A stretch of 64,000 nucleotides of DNA from Actinoplanes italicus (GCF_003001815.1 NZ_PVMZ01000007.1:62001-126000), one strand, 5' to 3'; numbered from the stretch's first letter, positions 17,493 to 26,412 are shown. Made by a program: numbers and translations. The notes: generated by a model not told the origin, from the letters alone.

Positions 17493-18224
17493 ATGTGCCC
17501 GATCTATGCTTCCGCAGTGGATCTCGGCGGCTATCAGAACTTCTTCGAGGGCGACCCCGACCTGGACGTCGCGGCGCTGCTCACCGACGGCCGCCACCTC
17601 CTCGACAAGCCCGGCTTCTGGGCCGCCTACCTGCGGGCCCTCATGATCCCGGATGAGGACTACGTGCTCGCCGCGATCTGGAACACCGCCGCGGACGACG
17701 ACCTCGACGACTTCATCGACCCCGGCCGCTGGGAGGTGCTCCGGGTCGGGCTGGGCGGCGGTGCCGAGATCGCTGTGGTGTTCCGCAACCTCGACGAGGA
17801 CGACGGGGTGGACTACCTGGTGCTTCCCGGCGGCGGGGCGGAGGCGATCCCGATCGCGGCGATCGACGGGCACCAGACCGGCCCCGGACTCTCCTGGCCC
17901 GAACTGGCCGGCGTCGCCGCCCGGCAGGAGGACCCGGTCCGGCGGGCGCAGGCGCTGCTGCTGCTCGCCCCGGCCTTCGGCGACGCGGCGGCGGACAACC
18001 CGGAGGCGATCGCCCTGGTCTCCGGGGCGATGCGCGTGCTCGGCGCCACCGGCGATGTCGAGGCCGCCGCGTCGATGCTGGTCTCCGACGAGGTCGACTT
18101 CTGGGGACACGTCGAGTGGGACGCGGGCGTTCCGGACTCGGATCTCGCCCCGCGCAACCCCGGGAGCTACTTCGCCCTGGTCGAGGCCGAGAGACTGCAG
18201 GTCATCCAGTTGCTGACTCCGTAG
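17493..18224 (+). CDS. Hypothetical acidic protein
   Basis: The 243-residue product is strongly acidic (AADDDLDDFIDP, NLDEDDGVDYLV) with no signal peptide or membrane segment. I do not recognise a family. It has the character of actinobacterial SMI1/KNR4- or immunity-like soluble proteins, but no diagnostic motif is present. Either the ATG at 17493 or a GTG at 17517 could start it. It lies directly upstream of the SWIM gene in the same direction with a 49-base gap, so it may be co-transcribed with the SWIM/DUF6493 island. Confidence 0.72.
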   Translation: MCPIYASAVDLGGYQNFFEGDPDLDVAALLTDGRHLLDKPGFWAAYLRALMIPDEDYVLAAIWNTAADDDLDDFIDPGRWEVLRVGLGGGAEIAVVFRNLDEDDGVDYLVLPGGGAEAIPIAAIDGHQTGPGLSWPELAGVAARQEDPVRRAQALLLLAPAFGDAAADNPEAIALVSGAMRVLGATGDVEAAASMLVSDEVDFWGHVEWDAGVPDSDLAPRNPGSYFALVEAERLQVIQLLTP

Positions 18225-18226
18225 AT

Positions 18227-18287
18227 CCGGACGGCCGGTCGAAAATGTCGTACCCGGCCTCTAGGTTCTGCGCATGGTTTCCGCGGC
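18227..18287 (+). repeat. Promoter-proximal segment duplicated at 22508-22569
   Basis: The 61 bases spanning the leader of the SWIM gene and its first codons (CCGGACGGCCGGTCG..., ATG at 18274, MVSA codons) recur at 22508-22569 with about seven differences and one inserted base. The second copy lies before a collapsed SWIM remnant. This marks the left end of a tandem duplication covering the SWIM and DUF6493-like genes. Confidence 0.85.
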
Positions 18288-19608
18288 GTACTCGTACCTC
18301 GGCTCGTCGGCCCTCGACGACAGCCTCACCCTGCAGACCTCCGGTGGTCCCGCAGCGCACCCCCGCTTCTTCACCGGCTTCCTCACCGACCCGGGCGCCG
18401 CCGCCACCGGCCTGCTCGCGGTCGCCGAGGTCGCCCGGACCAGATATTTCCGGCCGCTTCCCCCGGCCAGTCTCGACCCGGTCGTCACGGCCGGCTCCGA
18501 CCGGCTGCGGTTCGAGTCGTTCTCCGGCTGCTGCGGCGTCTACGCGCGGATGGACGTGCTGCCCGAGGGCCTCGACGGTGACATCGAGGCGCACGGCACC
18601 ACCAACGTCGACGTCAACGTGCCGCTCCAGCGGGCCCTGACCCGCGTCGGGCGCACCGATCCGATGCACGTCGCGGTCGGCCCCGACGACCTCACCGTCA
18701 CCACCTTCGACGGCGAGCTCGTGGAGAGGAAGGTGCCGCTGCCGTCACGCTGGTTGCGCGGCTTCGCCGAGGCACAGGTGCTCACCTCCCGCTTCGACGC
18801 GCGCGCCGAGATCGGCGTCGCCGAGGCGCGGATCCTGCTCAACCGGCTCCCGGCGGGTGACAAGTCGATCCTCTGGGCGGTTCCCGCAGGGCGTTCGCTG
18901 CGCTTCACGTCCCGGCCGGTGCCGGGCGCGGTGTGCCTGCCGGGCGCCGGGCGTCTCACGGCCTTCAAACCCTTCCTGCGGTACGCGACGAGGCTGCGCG
19001 TCTACGGTCCGGCCGTGGCCGCCGGCAGTGGTCCGGTGGCCAGCACCTGGGAGCTCAGCATGCCGTCGCTGCGGCTGTCGCTGACCCTGTCGCCCGAGCC
19101 GTACCGCGGCTTCTCCGGCGAGGGCGCCGTCCTCGACGCCCTCGCCAGCGACGAGGCCGCCGACGACGCCGACCTGGTGAGCGCCCTGCTCTCGTGGGAC
19201 CCGACGATCGACGTGGACACGCTGGCCACCGCCGCCGGGCTGCCCGCCGCCCGGGTCCGGGACGCGCTCACCCAGCTCGGCACGGCCGGCCGGGTGGGTT
19301 ACGACGTGGCCGAGGCGGGCTATTTCCACCGCACGCTCCCGTACTCCGCCGACGTGGTCGAGCGGATGAACCCACGGCTGGCCGGCGCGCGGGCCCTGGC
19401 CACCTCCGGCGCGGTCACCGCCGGGCCGGAGGTGTCTGTGGTGCGCAGCGGCGACGAGATCTACCACGTCCGCGAGGCGACCTCGTGCACCTGCCCCTGG
19501 TGGGCGAAACACCGCGGCGAGCGCGGGCCGTGCAAGCACGCCCTCGCGGTGCGCATGGTCCTCGCCGGCGCGGTCACCGAGGACGCCGCCGAGGAGGTGC
19601 CGGCATGA
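18274..19608 (+). CDS. SWIM zinc finger family protein
   Basis: The 444-residue protein carries a SWIM motif near its C-terminus: CTCPW starts near residue 405 and, after a loop, PCKHALAVRM completes the CxCx(n)CxH zinc ligands. The N-terminal 300 residues resemble the long uncharacterised region of actinobacterial SWIM proteins. SWIM domains bind zinc and are thought to mediate nucleic-acid or protein contact. The stop codon overlaps the ATG of the DUF6493-like gene (ATGA at 19605), so the two are coupled. In other bacteria SWIM genes occur with MoxR ATPase and VWA genes; neither is seen here. The leader and first codons are duplicated at 22508. Confidence 0.88.
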   Translation: MVSAAYSYLGSSALDDSLTLQTSGGPAAHPRFFTGFLTDPGAAATGLLAVAEVARTRYFRPLPPASLDPVVTAGSDRLRFESFSGCCGVYARMDVLPEGLDGDIEAHGTTNVDVNVPLQRALTRVGRTDPMHVAVGPDDLTVTTFDGELVERKVPLPSRWLRGFAEAQVLTSRFDARAEIGVAEARILLNRLPAGDKSILWAVPAGRSLRFTSRPVPGAVCLPGAGRLTAFKPFLRYATRLRVYGPAVAAGSGPVASTWELSMPSLRLSLTLSPEPYRGFSGEGAVLDALASDEAADDADLVSALLSWDPTIDVDTLATAAGLPAARVRDALTQLGTAGRVGYDVAEAGYFHRTLPYSADVVERMNPRLAGARALATSGAVTAGPEVSVVRSGDEIYHVREATSCTCPWWAKHRGERGPCKHALAVRMVLAGAVTEDAAEEVPA

Positions 19609-22292
19609 CCCTCGACTGGGAGACCGTCGACCGGCGCGCCCGGTCCGGCGATCAGCCCGGCGTGGCCCGGCTGTTCCTCGAGGCCACCGAGGCGGAACGC
19701 CTCGCGTTCACCAAGCAGTTCGAGGCCGGTCTCAGGGCCGTCGACCCGGACGTCTACTGGCGGGCCCGGGTCGACCCCGCGCCCGGCTACGCGATCGCCG
19801 TCATCGGTGCCGCACCGAGCGCCGCCCGTGCCGCGACCCTGCTGCTCAAGCGGGGGATCCGTGACTCGTGGCAGCAGATCCAGTTCGACCGGGTGCTGCA
19901 GGTCGCCGAGGCCCGCGAGCTCGACTGGCTGGGCGACCTGGGTCTGCGGCTGGCCGCCCGGCTGCCCACCCGCGACGTGTGGGACGGCGGCGACTGGGCG
20001 TTCACCGCCCGGTTCCTGCGGGCCGGCGGGACCCCGCCACCGGTCACCGAGGGGGTGGTGCGGGGCTGGCTGGCCCGGCTGATCCGGCCCCGGCGCGAGC
20101 GGGTGCCTCCGCTGAGCATCCGGATGCGCGAGGACCCCGACCTCGACGTGCTCCTGCCGGGCGTCTTCGAGATCGACGGCATGGGCTCGGACATCTTCAA
20201 CGCCACCTGGGGTGAGGACTCGGCGCTGCCCAAGTCGGCGATCCGGTTCCATCAGGCGGTCGCCGCACTCGTCGCCGAGGGCCGGCTGGAACGCAAGGCG
20301 ATCCTGACCGCGACCATCGACCGGCTGGCGCGCGGCGACAAGCCCAACGCGCTGCGCCCGTTCGTCCTGCTGCACGACGAGCTCGACCCGGCGGTCGACG
20401 AGATCGCCGCCCACGCTCTCGACTACGCCCGGCTGCTCGCCGAAGGGCCGGGCGCGGTCGCCACGGTGGCGCAGCGCTGCCTGCGTGTTCTCGACGACAC
20501 CGGCCGCCTCGACGCGGACACCCTGCTCGAGACCAGCTTCCCGGTCCTGCTCCGCAAGGAGAAGACCCTGGTCAAGGCACAGATCACCTGGCTGGAAAAG
20601 GTGGCCCGGCGCGAACCCGAGCGGGCCGACGAGGTGTTCGGCACGGTCTCCGCCGCGTTCGGTCATCCCGCTCTCGACATCCAGGAACGCGCGTTCACCC
20701 TGGTCGCCAAGCATCTGCCCGGCCTCGCGCCGGACACCGTGGCCCGGCTCGCCGAGGCGTCCGTGGTGCTGGCGGGCGACCTGCCGGCCCGCGCCGCCGC
20801 CCTGTTCGGCACCACCGTGCTCACCGAGACCGTGCCCGAGCTGCCGCCGCACACCGGCCCGGCCCCGATGCCGCCGCCGATCACGACCGCCGCCGAGCTC
20901 GCCGAGGAGATCGCGGTTCTCGTCCACGAGGAGTCCGGCGTCCGCTGGGAGCGGGTGCTGGCCGCGTTCGTCGCTCTGCACGCCGACGGCGGCCGGGGGT
21001 CGCTGACCGCGGCGCTGTCCCCACTGCTCGACCGCTATCCGGGCGATCTCGGCGAGCATCCGTGGAACGAGGGCGAGGCCCTGGCCTGCCTGGGCGCCGC
21101 GATCACGATGGCGATCGATCCAGCTCGCCAGGACGGCGTCCACCGGCGCCTTCACGAGACGGTCCGGATCGCCCGGCAGGAGGGCCGCCGCGGCGAGAAC
21201 GGGTCGAGACTGTCCCCGTTGCCCGACGGGGTGCTGGCTCTGCGCGTGGCCGAGATCGCGGTACACCTCAACGGCTCGATGATGCCGATGCTGGTGGCCA
21301 CGCCCACCCACGTGAGCGGCAGCCTCGACGCGGCCGTCCTGCTGGACCGGCTGTCCCGCGCCGAGGCCGAGGGCTGGCAGCCGTGGCCGTTCGACCTGGA
21401 GCAGGCCCTGCTGCGCCTGCCCCGCGGCCCCGTCAGCGCCGACGTGACGACGGGCGTGGCCGCGCTGGCGTCCCCGGCGGGCCGGCAGTTCGCACAGTGG
21501 CTGGCCTCCGGCGGGCTGCCCGACCCGATCAGCGAGCGGGTCGTCCAGCAGGGGAAGCTGGGCTACCTCGGCGCCTACGACTGGGACCGGCCGGTGGCCC
21601 GCCGGATGCTGGCCAGGCTGCGACCAGCCCGCGACGGCGGACTCCGGCTGGAGAGGCAGTTGCTCACTCTCGCACCGCCGGACGAGTTGAAGTACATGCC
21701 CGACGACCTCGAGGGCGCCGAGGAGGTCGTGGCGATGGTGCTTCCCCACCACCGCGAGGTCGCCGCGGCCTGGGCTCTCCCCGAGATGGCCGCCCTCGCC
21801 GACCAGGACCAGCAGGGCTCCGCCCGCTTGCTCCCGCTGCTCGCCGAGGGCACCGGCCCGATCGGTCCGGCGCTGTCGGCCGCGATGGCCTACGCGTTCT
21901 GCGCCAAACAGGAGTCCGACCGTGTCGCCGCCGTCGACGCGTTCCTGACGCTGACGGCCGGCACCGAGCCGTTCGCCGGACGGGTCGGCGAAGCCTTGGG
22001 CGACCTTTGCTCCGACAGCACGGCGAAACTCGGCCGGGCGCTGCCCGCCCTGACCGACGCCCACCGCTCCGGAGCCTCCGCCGCCGTCTGGGAACTCCTC
22101 GCCGCGGCCCTGCCACCGCTGCTGCCCACCAAGGTCCGGGGCGTGCCCGACCTGCTCGAACTCGCCACCCAGGTCGCCGTCACCCTCGGCGCCCGCACCG
22201 AGATCCCCGGCCTGGCCGACATCGCTGCCCGTCCAGGCGCCTCCCGCCTGGTCCAGGAGGCGAAACGTCTCCAGTCCACCCTGGCACCCTGA
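19605..22292 (+). CDS. DUF6493-like large protein, copy 1
   Basis: This 895-residue soluble protein is the first of three paralogs. It begins MTLDWETVDRRARSGDQPGV, and hallmarks shared by all three are NPAPGYA/DPAPGYA, LDRLSRAEAEGWQPWPFDLE, QALLRLPRG, MVLPHHREV, and a C-terminal LLPTKVRGVPDLLELA-type block. Long helical stretches suggest an alpha-solenoid scaffold; no catalytic motif is visible. I relate it to the DUF6493 family because of the size and the SWIM partner, but I cannot run a profile search. Its start overlaps the SWIM stop by four bases. Bases 22046-22231 are nearly identical to copy 2. Confidence 0.72.
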   Translation: MTLDWETVDRRARSGDQPGVARLFLEATEAERLAFTKQFEAGLRAVDPDVYWRARVDPAPGYAIAVIGAAPSAARAATLLLKRGIRDSWQQIQFDRVLQVAEARELDWLGDLGLRLAARLPTRDVWDGGDWAFTARFLRAGGTPPPVTEGVVRGWLARLIRPRRERVPPLSIRMREDPDLDVLLPGVFEIDGMGSDIFNATWGEDSALPKSAIRFHQAVAALVAEGRLERKAILTATIDRLARGDKPNALRPFVLLHDELDPAVDEIAAHALDYARLLAEGPGAVATVAQRCLRVLDDTGRLDADTLLETSFPVLLRKEKTLVKAQITWLEKVARREPERADEVFGTVSAAFGHPALDIQERAFTLVAKHLPGLAPDTVARLAEASVVLAGDLPARAAALFGTTVLTETVPELPPHTGPAPMPPPITTAAELAEEIAVLVHEESGVRWERVLAAFVALHADGGRGSLTAALSPLLDRYPGDLGEHPWNEGEALACLGAAITMAIDPARQDGVHRRLHETVRIARQEGRRGENGSRLSPLPDGVLALRVAEIAVHLNGSMMPMLVATPTHVSGSLDAAVLLDRLSRAEAEGWQPWPFDLEQALLRLPRGPVSADVTTGVAALASPAGRQFAQWLASGGLPDPISERVVQQGKLGYLGAYDWDRPVARRMLARLRPARDGGLRLERQLLTLAPPDELKYMPDDLEGAEEVVAMVLPHHREVAAAWALPEMAALADQDQQGSARLLPLLAEGTGPIGPALSAAMAYAFCAKQESDRVAAVDAFLTLTAGTEPFAGRVGEALGDLCSDSTAKLGRALPALTDAHRSGASAAVWELLAAALPPLLPTKVRGVPDLLELATQVAVTLGARTEIPGLADIAARPGASRLVQEAKRLQSTLAP
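22046..22231 (+). repeat. 186-bp tract shared with 25185-25370 (gene conversion)
   Basis: This segment of copy 1 matches 25185-25370 of copy 2 at a fixed offset of 3139 bases with one difference in 186 (C/T at the GGGGYGTGCCCG point). Just upstream the two genes differ at roughly one base in eight, and downstream they diverge at once. The tract encodes the conserved C-terminal block. Confidence 0.9.
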
Positions 22293-22393
22293 TGACCGCG
22301 TTCGTGGACGCCGCTCCCCCGGCGTCCACTCCGGGCGCCGCGACGGACGGCTGTTTTCGGGGCTGTCCGGCACCCACGTCCGACGGAGGCCAG

Positions 22394-22519
22394 GACCTGC
22401 CCGACAGCCGCGACCTGCCCGACAGCCGCGACCTGCCCGACAGCCGCGACCTGCCCGACAGCCGCGACCTGCCCGACAGCCGCGACCTGCCCGACAGCCG
22501 CGACCTGCCGGACGGCCGG
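22394..22519 (+). repeat. 18-bp minisatellite, six perfect units plus one variant
   Basis: GACCTGCCCGACAGCCGC repeats head-to-tail from 22394 to 22501, followed by a variant unit (GACCTGCCGGACGGCCGG) at 22502-22519. The variant unit merges into the duplicated SWIM leader (from 22508). There are no spacers, so it is not a CRISPR. The array sits between DUF6493-like copies 1 and 2 and is not in any supported gene; bases 22293-22393 before it hold nothing I can recognise. Confidence 0.95.
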
Positions 22520-22569
22520 TCGTAAATGTCGTACCCGGTCTCTAGATTCAGCGGCATGGTTTCCGCGGG
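22508..22569 (+). repeat. Second copy of the SWIM gene leader
   Basis: This copy keeps CCGGACGGCCGGTCG, TGTCGTACCCGG and the ATGGTTTCCGCG start of the SWIM gene at 18227-18287, with a single inserted base. After the fourth codon the similarity stops. It is the 5' scar of a duplicated SWIM gene. Confidence 0.85.
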
Positions 22570-22729
22570 CCACCCGAACCCCGACCCGACCGACCACGTC
22601 CGCCCGGCCCTCTCCCAGGAGATCGCCGGCACCGGAAACCGTGGGCGGCATGGCACGGAAACCGAGCACGTCCACCCGGCGATCTCCCGGGAGATCGCCG
22701 GGCCGCATGCCGTGGGCGGCACGGCATGA
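22556..22729 (+). pseudogene. Collapsed SWIM gene remnant (57 codons)
   Basis: The reading frame opens with the same MVSA codons and leader as the intact SWIM gene at 18274, and ends in an ATGA overlap with the next DUF6493-like start, exactly as the intact pair does at 19605. All ~430 codons between have gone. They are replaced by about 1.7 copies of an 82-bp unit (cores at 22595 and 22677) encoding HVRPALSQEIAG and HVHPAISREIAG. No zinc ligands remain, so it cannot be a SWIM protein. It may survive as a leader peptide that couples translation of copy 2, or be debris. Confidence 0.7.
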
Positions 22730-25431
22730 GGCTCGACTGGGAGATGCTGGACGTGCGGGCACGGTCCGGCAACCACACCGGGGTGGCACGACTGCTGCTG
22801 CAGGCCGGCGAAGAGGAGCGGCTGGCCTTCGGCAAGGCGGTGGAGGCCGGCATCAAGGGCGCCGGCCCGGACGTGTGGTGGCGTTCCCACACCAACCCCG
22901 CTCCGGGGTACGCGCTGGCCGTCATCGGCACGGCACGCAGCGCCGCCAAGGCCGCGAGCCTCTTGCGCCACCGCAGCCTGCGGGCCCAGTGGCGCGAGAT
23001 CCCGATGGACCGGTTTCTGGCGCTCGCTCAGGCCCGCCGGCTGGACTGGCTCGGTGACCTGGGCACCCGGCTGTCCCGCCCGACGCCCACGGGCAGCGAC
23101 TGGGACAACGGGGAGTGGGCGTTCACCGCGGCGATCATGCGGGCCGGCGGGGTCGAGCCGCCGGTCACCGAGGGCGTCACGCGCTTCTGGCTGCTGCGCC
23201 TCCTCCAGCCGTACGGCGGTCACGGCCGTGAACGACCGCCGCTGAACGTCCGGTTGCGCGACGACCCGTACCTGGACCTGCTCCTGCCCGCGGTCTTCGA
23301 CATCGACACCCTGGGCACCGCCGTCACCCATTCGTCGTGGGGCGAGCCGGAGGGGCGGCTGACGGCTGCCCACCACTTCCCCGCCGCGGTCGCCTCGCTG
23401 GTCGCCGAAGGCCGCCTGCAGCGCAAGGTCGTGCTGGCGGCCACGATCGACCGGCTGGTACGCGGTGACACACCCAACGCCCTGCGCCCGTTCCTGCAGC
23501 TGCACGACGAGCTCGACCCGACGGCCGACGAGATCGCCGCGCACGCTCTCGGCTACGCGCGGATGCTCGCCGAGGGCCCGGGCCCGGTGGCGGCGTTGTC
23601 GCAGCGGGTCCTGCGCGTTCTGGACGACACCGGCCGCCTCGACGTGGAGACACTGCTCGACACCAGCTCCGCGGTTCTGCTCCGCAAGGAGAAGACCATG
23701 GTCAAGGTGCAGATCTCCTGGCTGGAGAGGGTGGCCGGCCGGGAGCCGGGCCGGGCCGGTGAGGTGTTCGAGACGATCGCCGTCGCGTTCGGCCACCCGG
23801 CTCTCGACGTCCAGGAACGCGCGCTGGTCCTGATCGGCAGGCAACTGCCGCATCTCGGCCCGGACGTGGTCGCCCGGCTCGCCGACGCCTCCCGGGTCCT
23901 GGCCGGCGACCTCCCGGCCCGTGCCGCGGAGCTGTTCGGCGGGATCGTGCCGGTGACCGGGCCCGCCGGCGTGCCCTCGCTGCCGCCGCCGGTGGAGTCC
24001 GCTCCCATGCCGCCGCCCGTCGCGAACGCGCCCGAACTGGCCGAGGAGGTCGTCGCGCTGCTGCACGACCAGTCCGGTGTCCGCTGGGAGCGGGTTCTCG
24101 CCGGGCTGGTCGCTCTGCACGCCGCCGGGGAACGTGACGCGCTGGCCACCGCCCTCACCCCGGTGCTCGATCGGTACCCGGCCAGGTTCACCGACGTCAG
24201 GTGGAACTCCGGTTCCCCGCTGGTCTGCCTCGGCAACGCGATGCGGATCGCGAGCGGCGCCGTCCCTCAGGACGAGATCCAGCAACATCTCCACAACGCG
24301 GTGGAGGTGGCCCGGCACGAGGGCCGCCGCGGCGGTCTCGGCTCGAAGCTGTCGCCCCGGCCCGACGGGGTGCTGGCACTGCGCGCGGCCGAGCTCGCCG
24401 TGCGGCTCGGCGATCCGGTGACGCCGAGGCTGGTCGCCACCCCGACACGGGTGAACGGCAGCCTCGACCCGGCGACGCTGCTGGAGCGGCTGTCCAGGGC
24501 CGAGGCCGAGCAATGGCAGCCGTGGCCGTTCGACCTGGAGCAGGCCCTGCTCCGGCTGCCTCGCGGTGCCACCCCCGTCGAGGTGACCGCCGGCGCCGGG
24601 GCGCTCGTCTCGCCGGCCGGGCGGCGGTTCGCGCAGTGGCTGGCGTCCGGCGGGCTGCCCGATCCCGTCAGCGAGCGGTTCGTCCAGTACGCCGACCAGA
24701 ACCCGCCCGGCGGTTACACCTGGGACGCCCCGGTGTCCCGCAGGCTGGTGGCGACACTTCGCCCGTCCCGCCACGACGGTCTGCTCCTGACACGGCAATT
24801 ACTCACCCACGAGCCGGTCAAGCGTCCGAAGTACATGCCGCGCCAGTTCAAGGACATTCCGGAGGTGCTGGCCATGGTCCTGCCGCACCACCGCGAAGTG
24901 GCGGCTGCCTGGGCCGTGGGCGAGATCGCGTCCACGGCGGACCAGGGCCAGAGAGGCTCTGCCAGGCTGCTGCCGCTGCTCGCCGACGGCACCGGCCCGG
25001 TCGGTCCGGCGCTGGCCGCCGCCCTCGCCTACGGGTTCTGCGCCAAACACGAGTCCGACCGTGCCGCCGCCGTCGACGCGTTCCTGACGCTGGCGGCCGG
25101 CACCGAGTCCTTCGCCGGGGCGGTCGGCGCGGTCCTCGGCGACCTGTGCTCCGACAGTGTGGTCAAACTCGGCCGGGCCCTGACCGCCCTGACCGACGCC
25201 CACCGCTCCGGAGCCTCCGCCGCCGTCTGGGAACTCCTCGCCGCGGCCCTGCCACCGCTGCTGCCCACCAAGGTCCGGGGTGTGCCCGACCTGCTCGAAC
25301 TCGCCACCCAGGTCGCCGTCACCCTCGGCGCCCGCACCGAGATCCCCGGCCTGGCCGACATCGCTGCCCGGCCGGGCAGCTCCCGGCTGACCAAGGAGGC
25401 GAGACGTCTTCGAACCACCCTGGTCTCCTGA
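22726..25431 (+). CDS. DUF6493-like large protein, copy 2
   Basis: The 901-residue paralog of copy 1 begins MRLDWEMLDVRARSGNHTGV, with clear identity along its whole length (NPAPGYALAVIGTA, PNALRPFLQLHDELDP, RKEKTMVKVQ, EQWQPWPFDLEQALLRLP, VLPHHREVAAAWA). Its C-terminal part shares the 186-bp near-identical tract with copy 1. No signal peptide, membrane segment or catalytic motif is visible. It starts at an ATG overlapping the stop of the collapsed SWIM frame. It should be a cytoplasmic scaffold-like protein of unknown role; paralogy is sure, the family name less so. Confidence 0.72.
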   Translation: MRLDWEMLDVRARSGNHTGVARLLLQAGEEERLAFGKAVEAGIKGAGPDVWWRSHTNPAPGYALAVIGTARSAAKAASLLRHRSLRAQWREIPMDRFLALAQARRLDWLGDLGTRLSRPTPTGSDWDNGEWAFTAAIMRAGGVEPPVTEGVTRFWLLRLLQPYGGHGRERPPLNVRLRDDPYLDLLLPAVFDIDTLGTAVTHSSWGEPEGRLTAAHHFPAAVASLVAEGRLQRKVVLAATIDRLVRGDTPNALRPFLQLHDELDPTADEIAAHALGYARMLAEGPGPVAALSQRVLRVLDDTGRLDVETLLDTSSAVLLRKEKTMVKVQISWLERVAGREPGRAGEVFETIAVAFGHPALDVQERALVLIGRQLPHLGPDVVARLADASRVLAGDLPARAAELFGGIVPVTGPAGVPSLPPPVESAPMPPPVANAPELAEEVVALLHDQSGVRWERVLAGLVALHAAGERDALATALTPVLDRYPARFTDVRWNSGSPLVCLGNAMRIASGAVPQDEIQQHLHNAVEVARHEGRRGGLGSKLSPRPDGVLALRAAELAVRLGDPVTPRLVATPTRVNGSLDPATLLERLSRAEAEQWQPWPFDLEQALLRLPRGATPVEVTAGAGALVSPAGRRFAQWLASGGLPDPVSERFVQYADQNPPGGYTWDAPVSRRLVATLRPSRHDGLLLTRQLLTHEPVKRPKYMPRQFKDIPEVLAMVLPHHREVAAAWAVGEIASTADQGQRGSARLLPLLADGTGPVGPALAAALAYGFCAKHESDRAAAVDAFLTLAAGTESFAGAVGAVLGDLCSDSVVKLGRALTALTDAHRSGASAAVWELLAAALPPLLPTKVRGVPDLLELATQVAVTLGARTEIPGLADIAARPGSSRLTKEARRLRTTLVS
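25185..25370 (+). repeat. 186-bp tract shared with 22046-22231
   Basis: This is the partner copy of the near-identical tract in DUF6493-like copy 1. It ends sharply: the following codons (GPGSSRLTKEARRL here, RPGASRLVQEAKRL there) are diverged at the DNA level. Confidence 0.9.
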
Positions 25432-25498
25432 ACACGGCGCCCTCGATGTGAGCGGCCATCAGGCCGGCGTCAGGCCATCCCCGCGCCGGGGTCCCCAC

Positions 25499-26332
25499 TC
25501 AGCCTTCCCGGACCGCGGCTTCCCCGACCACGGCTTCCCCGACCACGGCTTCCCGGACCGCGACTTCCCCGACCACGACTTCCTGGACCGCGACTTCCCT
25601 GACCGCGGCGAGCCGCCTGACCGCGTAGTCGTCCTTCCAGCACACGGCGGCCTCCCAAGCGGCCGACGCCTGCGCGGCGATGTCGTGGGCGTCGTCGTCG
25701 AGCCCGGCCGCGTTGCCGGGCAGAACCAGGTCGAGATCGGGTACGTCGACGTGCGCCTCGTCCCAGTCGATCAGGGCCACCCGGCCGGCGGTCATGCGGA
25801 CGTTGCCGGGGTTGTTCGGATTGCCGTGGACGACGCACGTCCGGCGTCCGGCGAGCCGCGCCCACGCCGCCCGGCACCGGGCGACGCCCTCAGCGGGCAT
25901 CGCATCGAGGTCGATCCTCGTCCCGGTCGCGGAGTGCAGAAGGTCGGTCGACGACCGCCAGCCCGGACGCTGCGGCCATCCCCGCGTCAGGCGATGCAGT
26001 TCGCGGAGCGTCTCCGCCACGCGGCGCCAGTCGGCGTGCGTCTCGGGCGGTCCGCCCTCCTGGTACGTCATCACCACCAGGCCGTCGACGAACAGCCGGC
26101 CGTCCCGGGTCGGTATCGGCACCGGCACGGCGAGACCCGCCCGATCGAGGTGTTGCAGGAGCCCGGTCTCCCAGGCGAGATCGGCGTCGCCGCGGCTACC
26201 GAGACGACCCACCGCGAGGCTCCCGTCGAGGCGTACGCTCCACACGTCGTTCGCGACCCCGCCGGTGAGCGGTTCGATGCGGGTCACGTCGCCGCCCCAC
26301 CGCTCGAGTGCCTCCCACCCCACCGGCGCCAT
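25499..26332 (-). CDS. Aminoglycoside-phosphotransferase-like protein with altered catalytic loop
   Basis: The 277-residue product has the APH/choline-kinase fold: a Gly-rich loop (LTGGVANDVW), the brace region, and the catalytic loop VVHGNPNNPGNVRM, followed by ALIDWDEAHVDVPDLDL with the metal-binding Asp. The usual loop is HGDxxxxN; here the catalytic Asp is Asn and one residue is inserted. The C-terminal ~33 residues are a degenerate pentapeptide run (VREVAVQEVVVGEVAV...) encoded by a 15-bp minisatellite. The start ATG at 26332 gives MAPVGWEALERWGG; the 28 codons upstream are repeat-derived. It is convergent with DUF6493-like copy 2. Kinase activity is doubtful. Confidence 0.75.
   Translation of the reverse strand: MAPVGWEALERWGGDVTRIEPLTGGVANDVWSVRLDGSLAVGRLGSRGDADLAWETGLLQHLDRAGLAVPVPIPTRDGRLFVDGLVVMTYQEGGPPETHADWRRVAETLRELHRLTRGWPQRPGWRSSTDLLHSATGTRIDLDAMPAEGVARCRAAWARLAGRRTCVVHGNPNNPGNVRMTAGRVALIDWDEAHVDVPDLDLVLPGNAAGLDDDAHDIAAQASAAWEAAVCWKDDYAVRRLAAVREVAVQEVVVGEVAVREAVVGEAVVGEAAVREG
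25511..25600. repeat. 15-bp minisatellite, six units, coding
   Basis: Six units of GACCRCGRCTTCCYN follow each other without spacers. On the minus strand they encode the pentapeptide tail of the phosphotransferase-like protein (period E-V/A-V/A-V-x). The repeats lie at its extreme C-terminus, outside the kinase fold. Confidence 0.9.
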
Positions 26333-26353
26333 GCTACGGGCCGAGCCAGCGGC

Positions 26354-26412
26354 ACCGGGGCCCCGGCACGCGGTGGGCCGGGGTACCGGAGCCCCGGCAC
26401 GCGGTGGGCCGG
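26354..26412. repeat. Direct repeat, 28-bp core x 2
   Basis: ACCGGGGCCCCGGCACGCGG and eight more bases at 26354 recur at 26385 with one change (period 31). The pair fills the gap between the divergent phosphotransferase-like and leucine-rich genes, where both promoters should lie. The core holds a GGGGCCCC palindrome in the first copy. Confidence 0.85.

Noticed and set aside
22394..22519. CRISPR-like 18-bp repeats
   Set aside because: The units are contiguous with no spacers, and no cas gene is present; it is a minisatellite.
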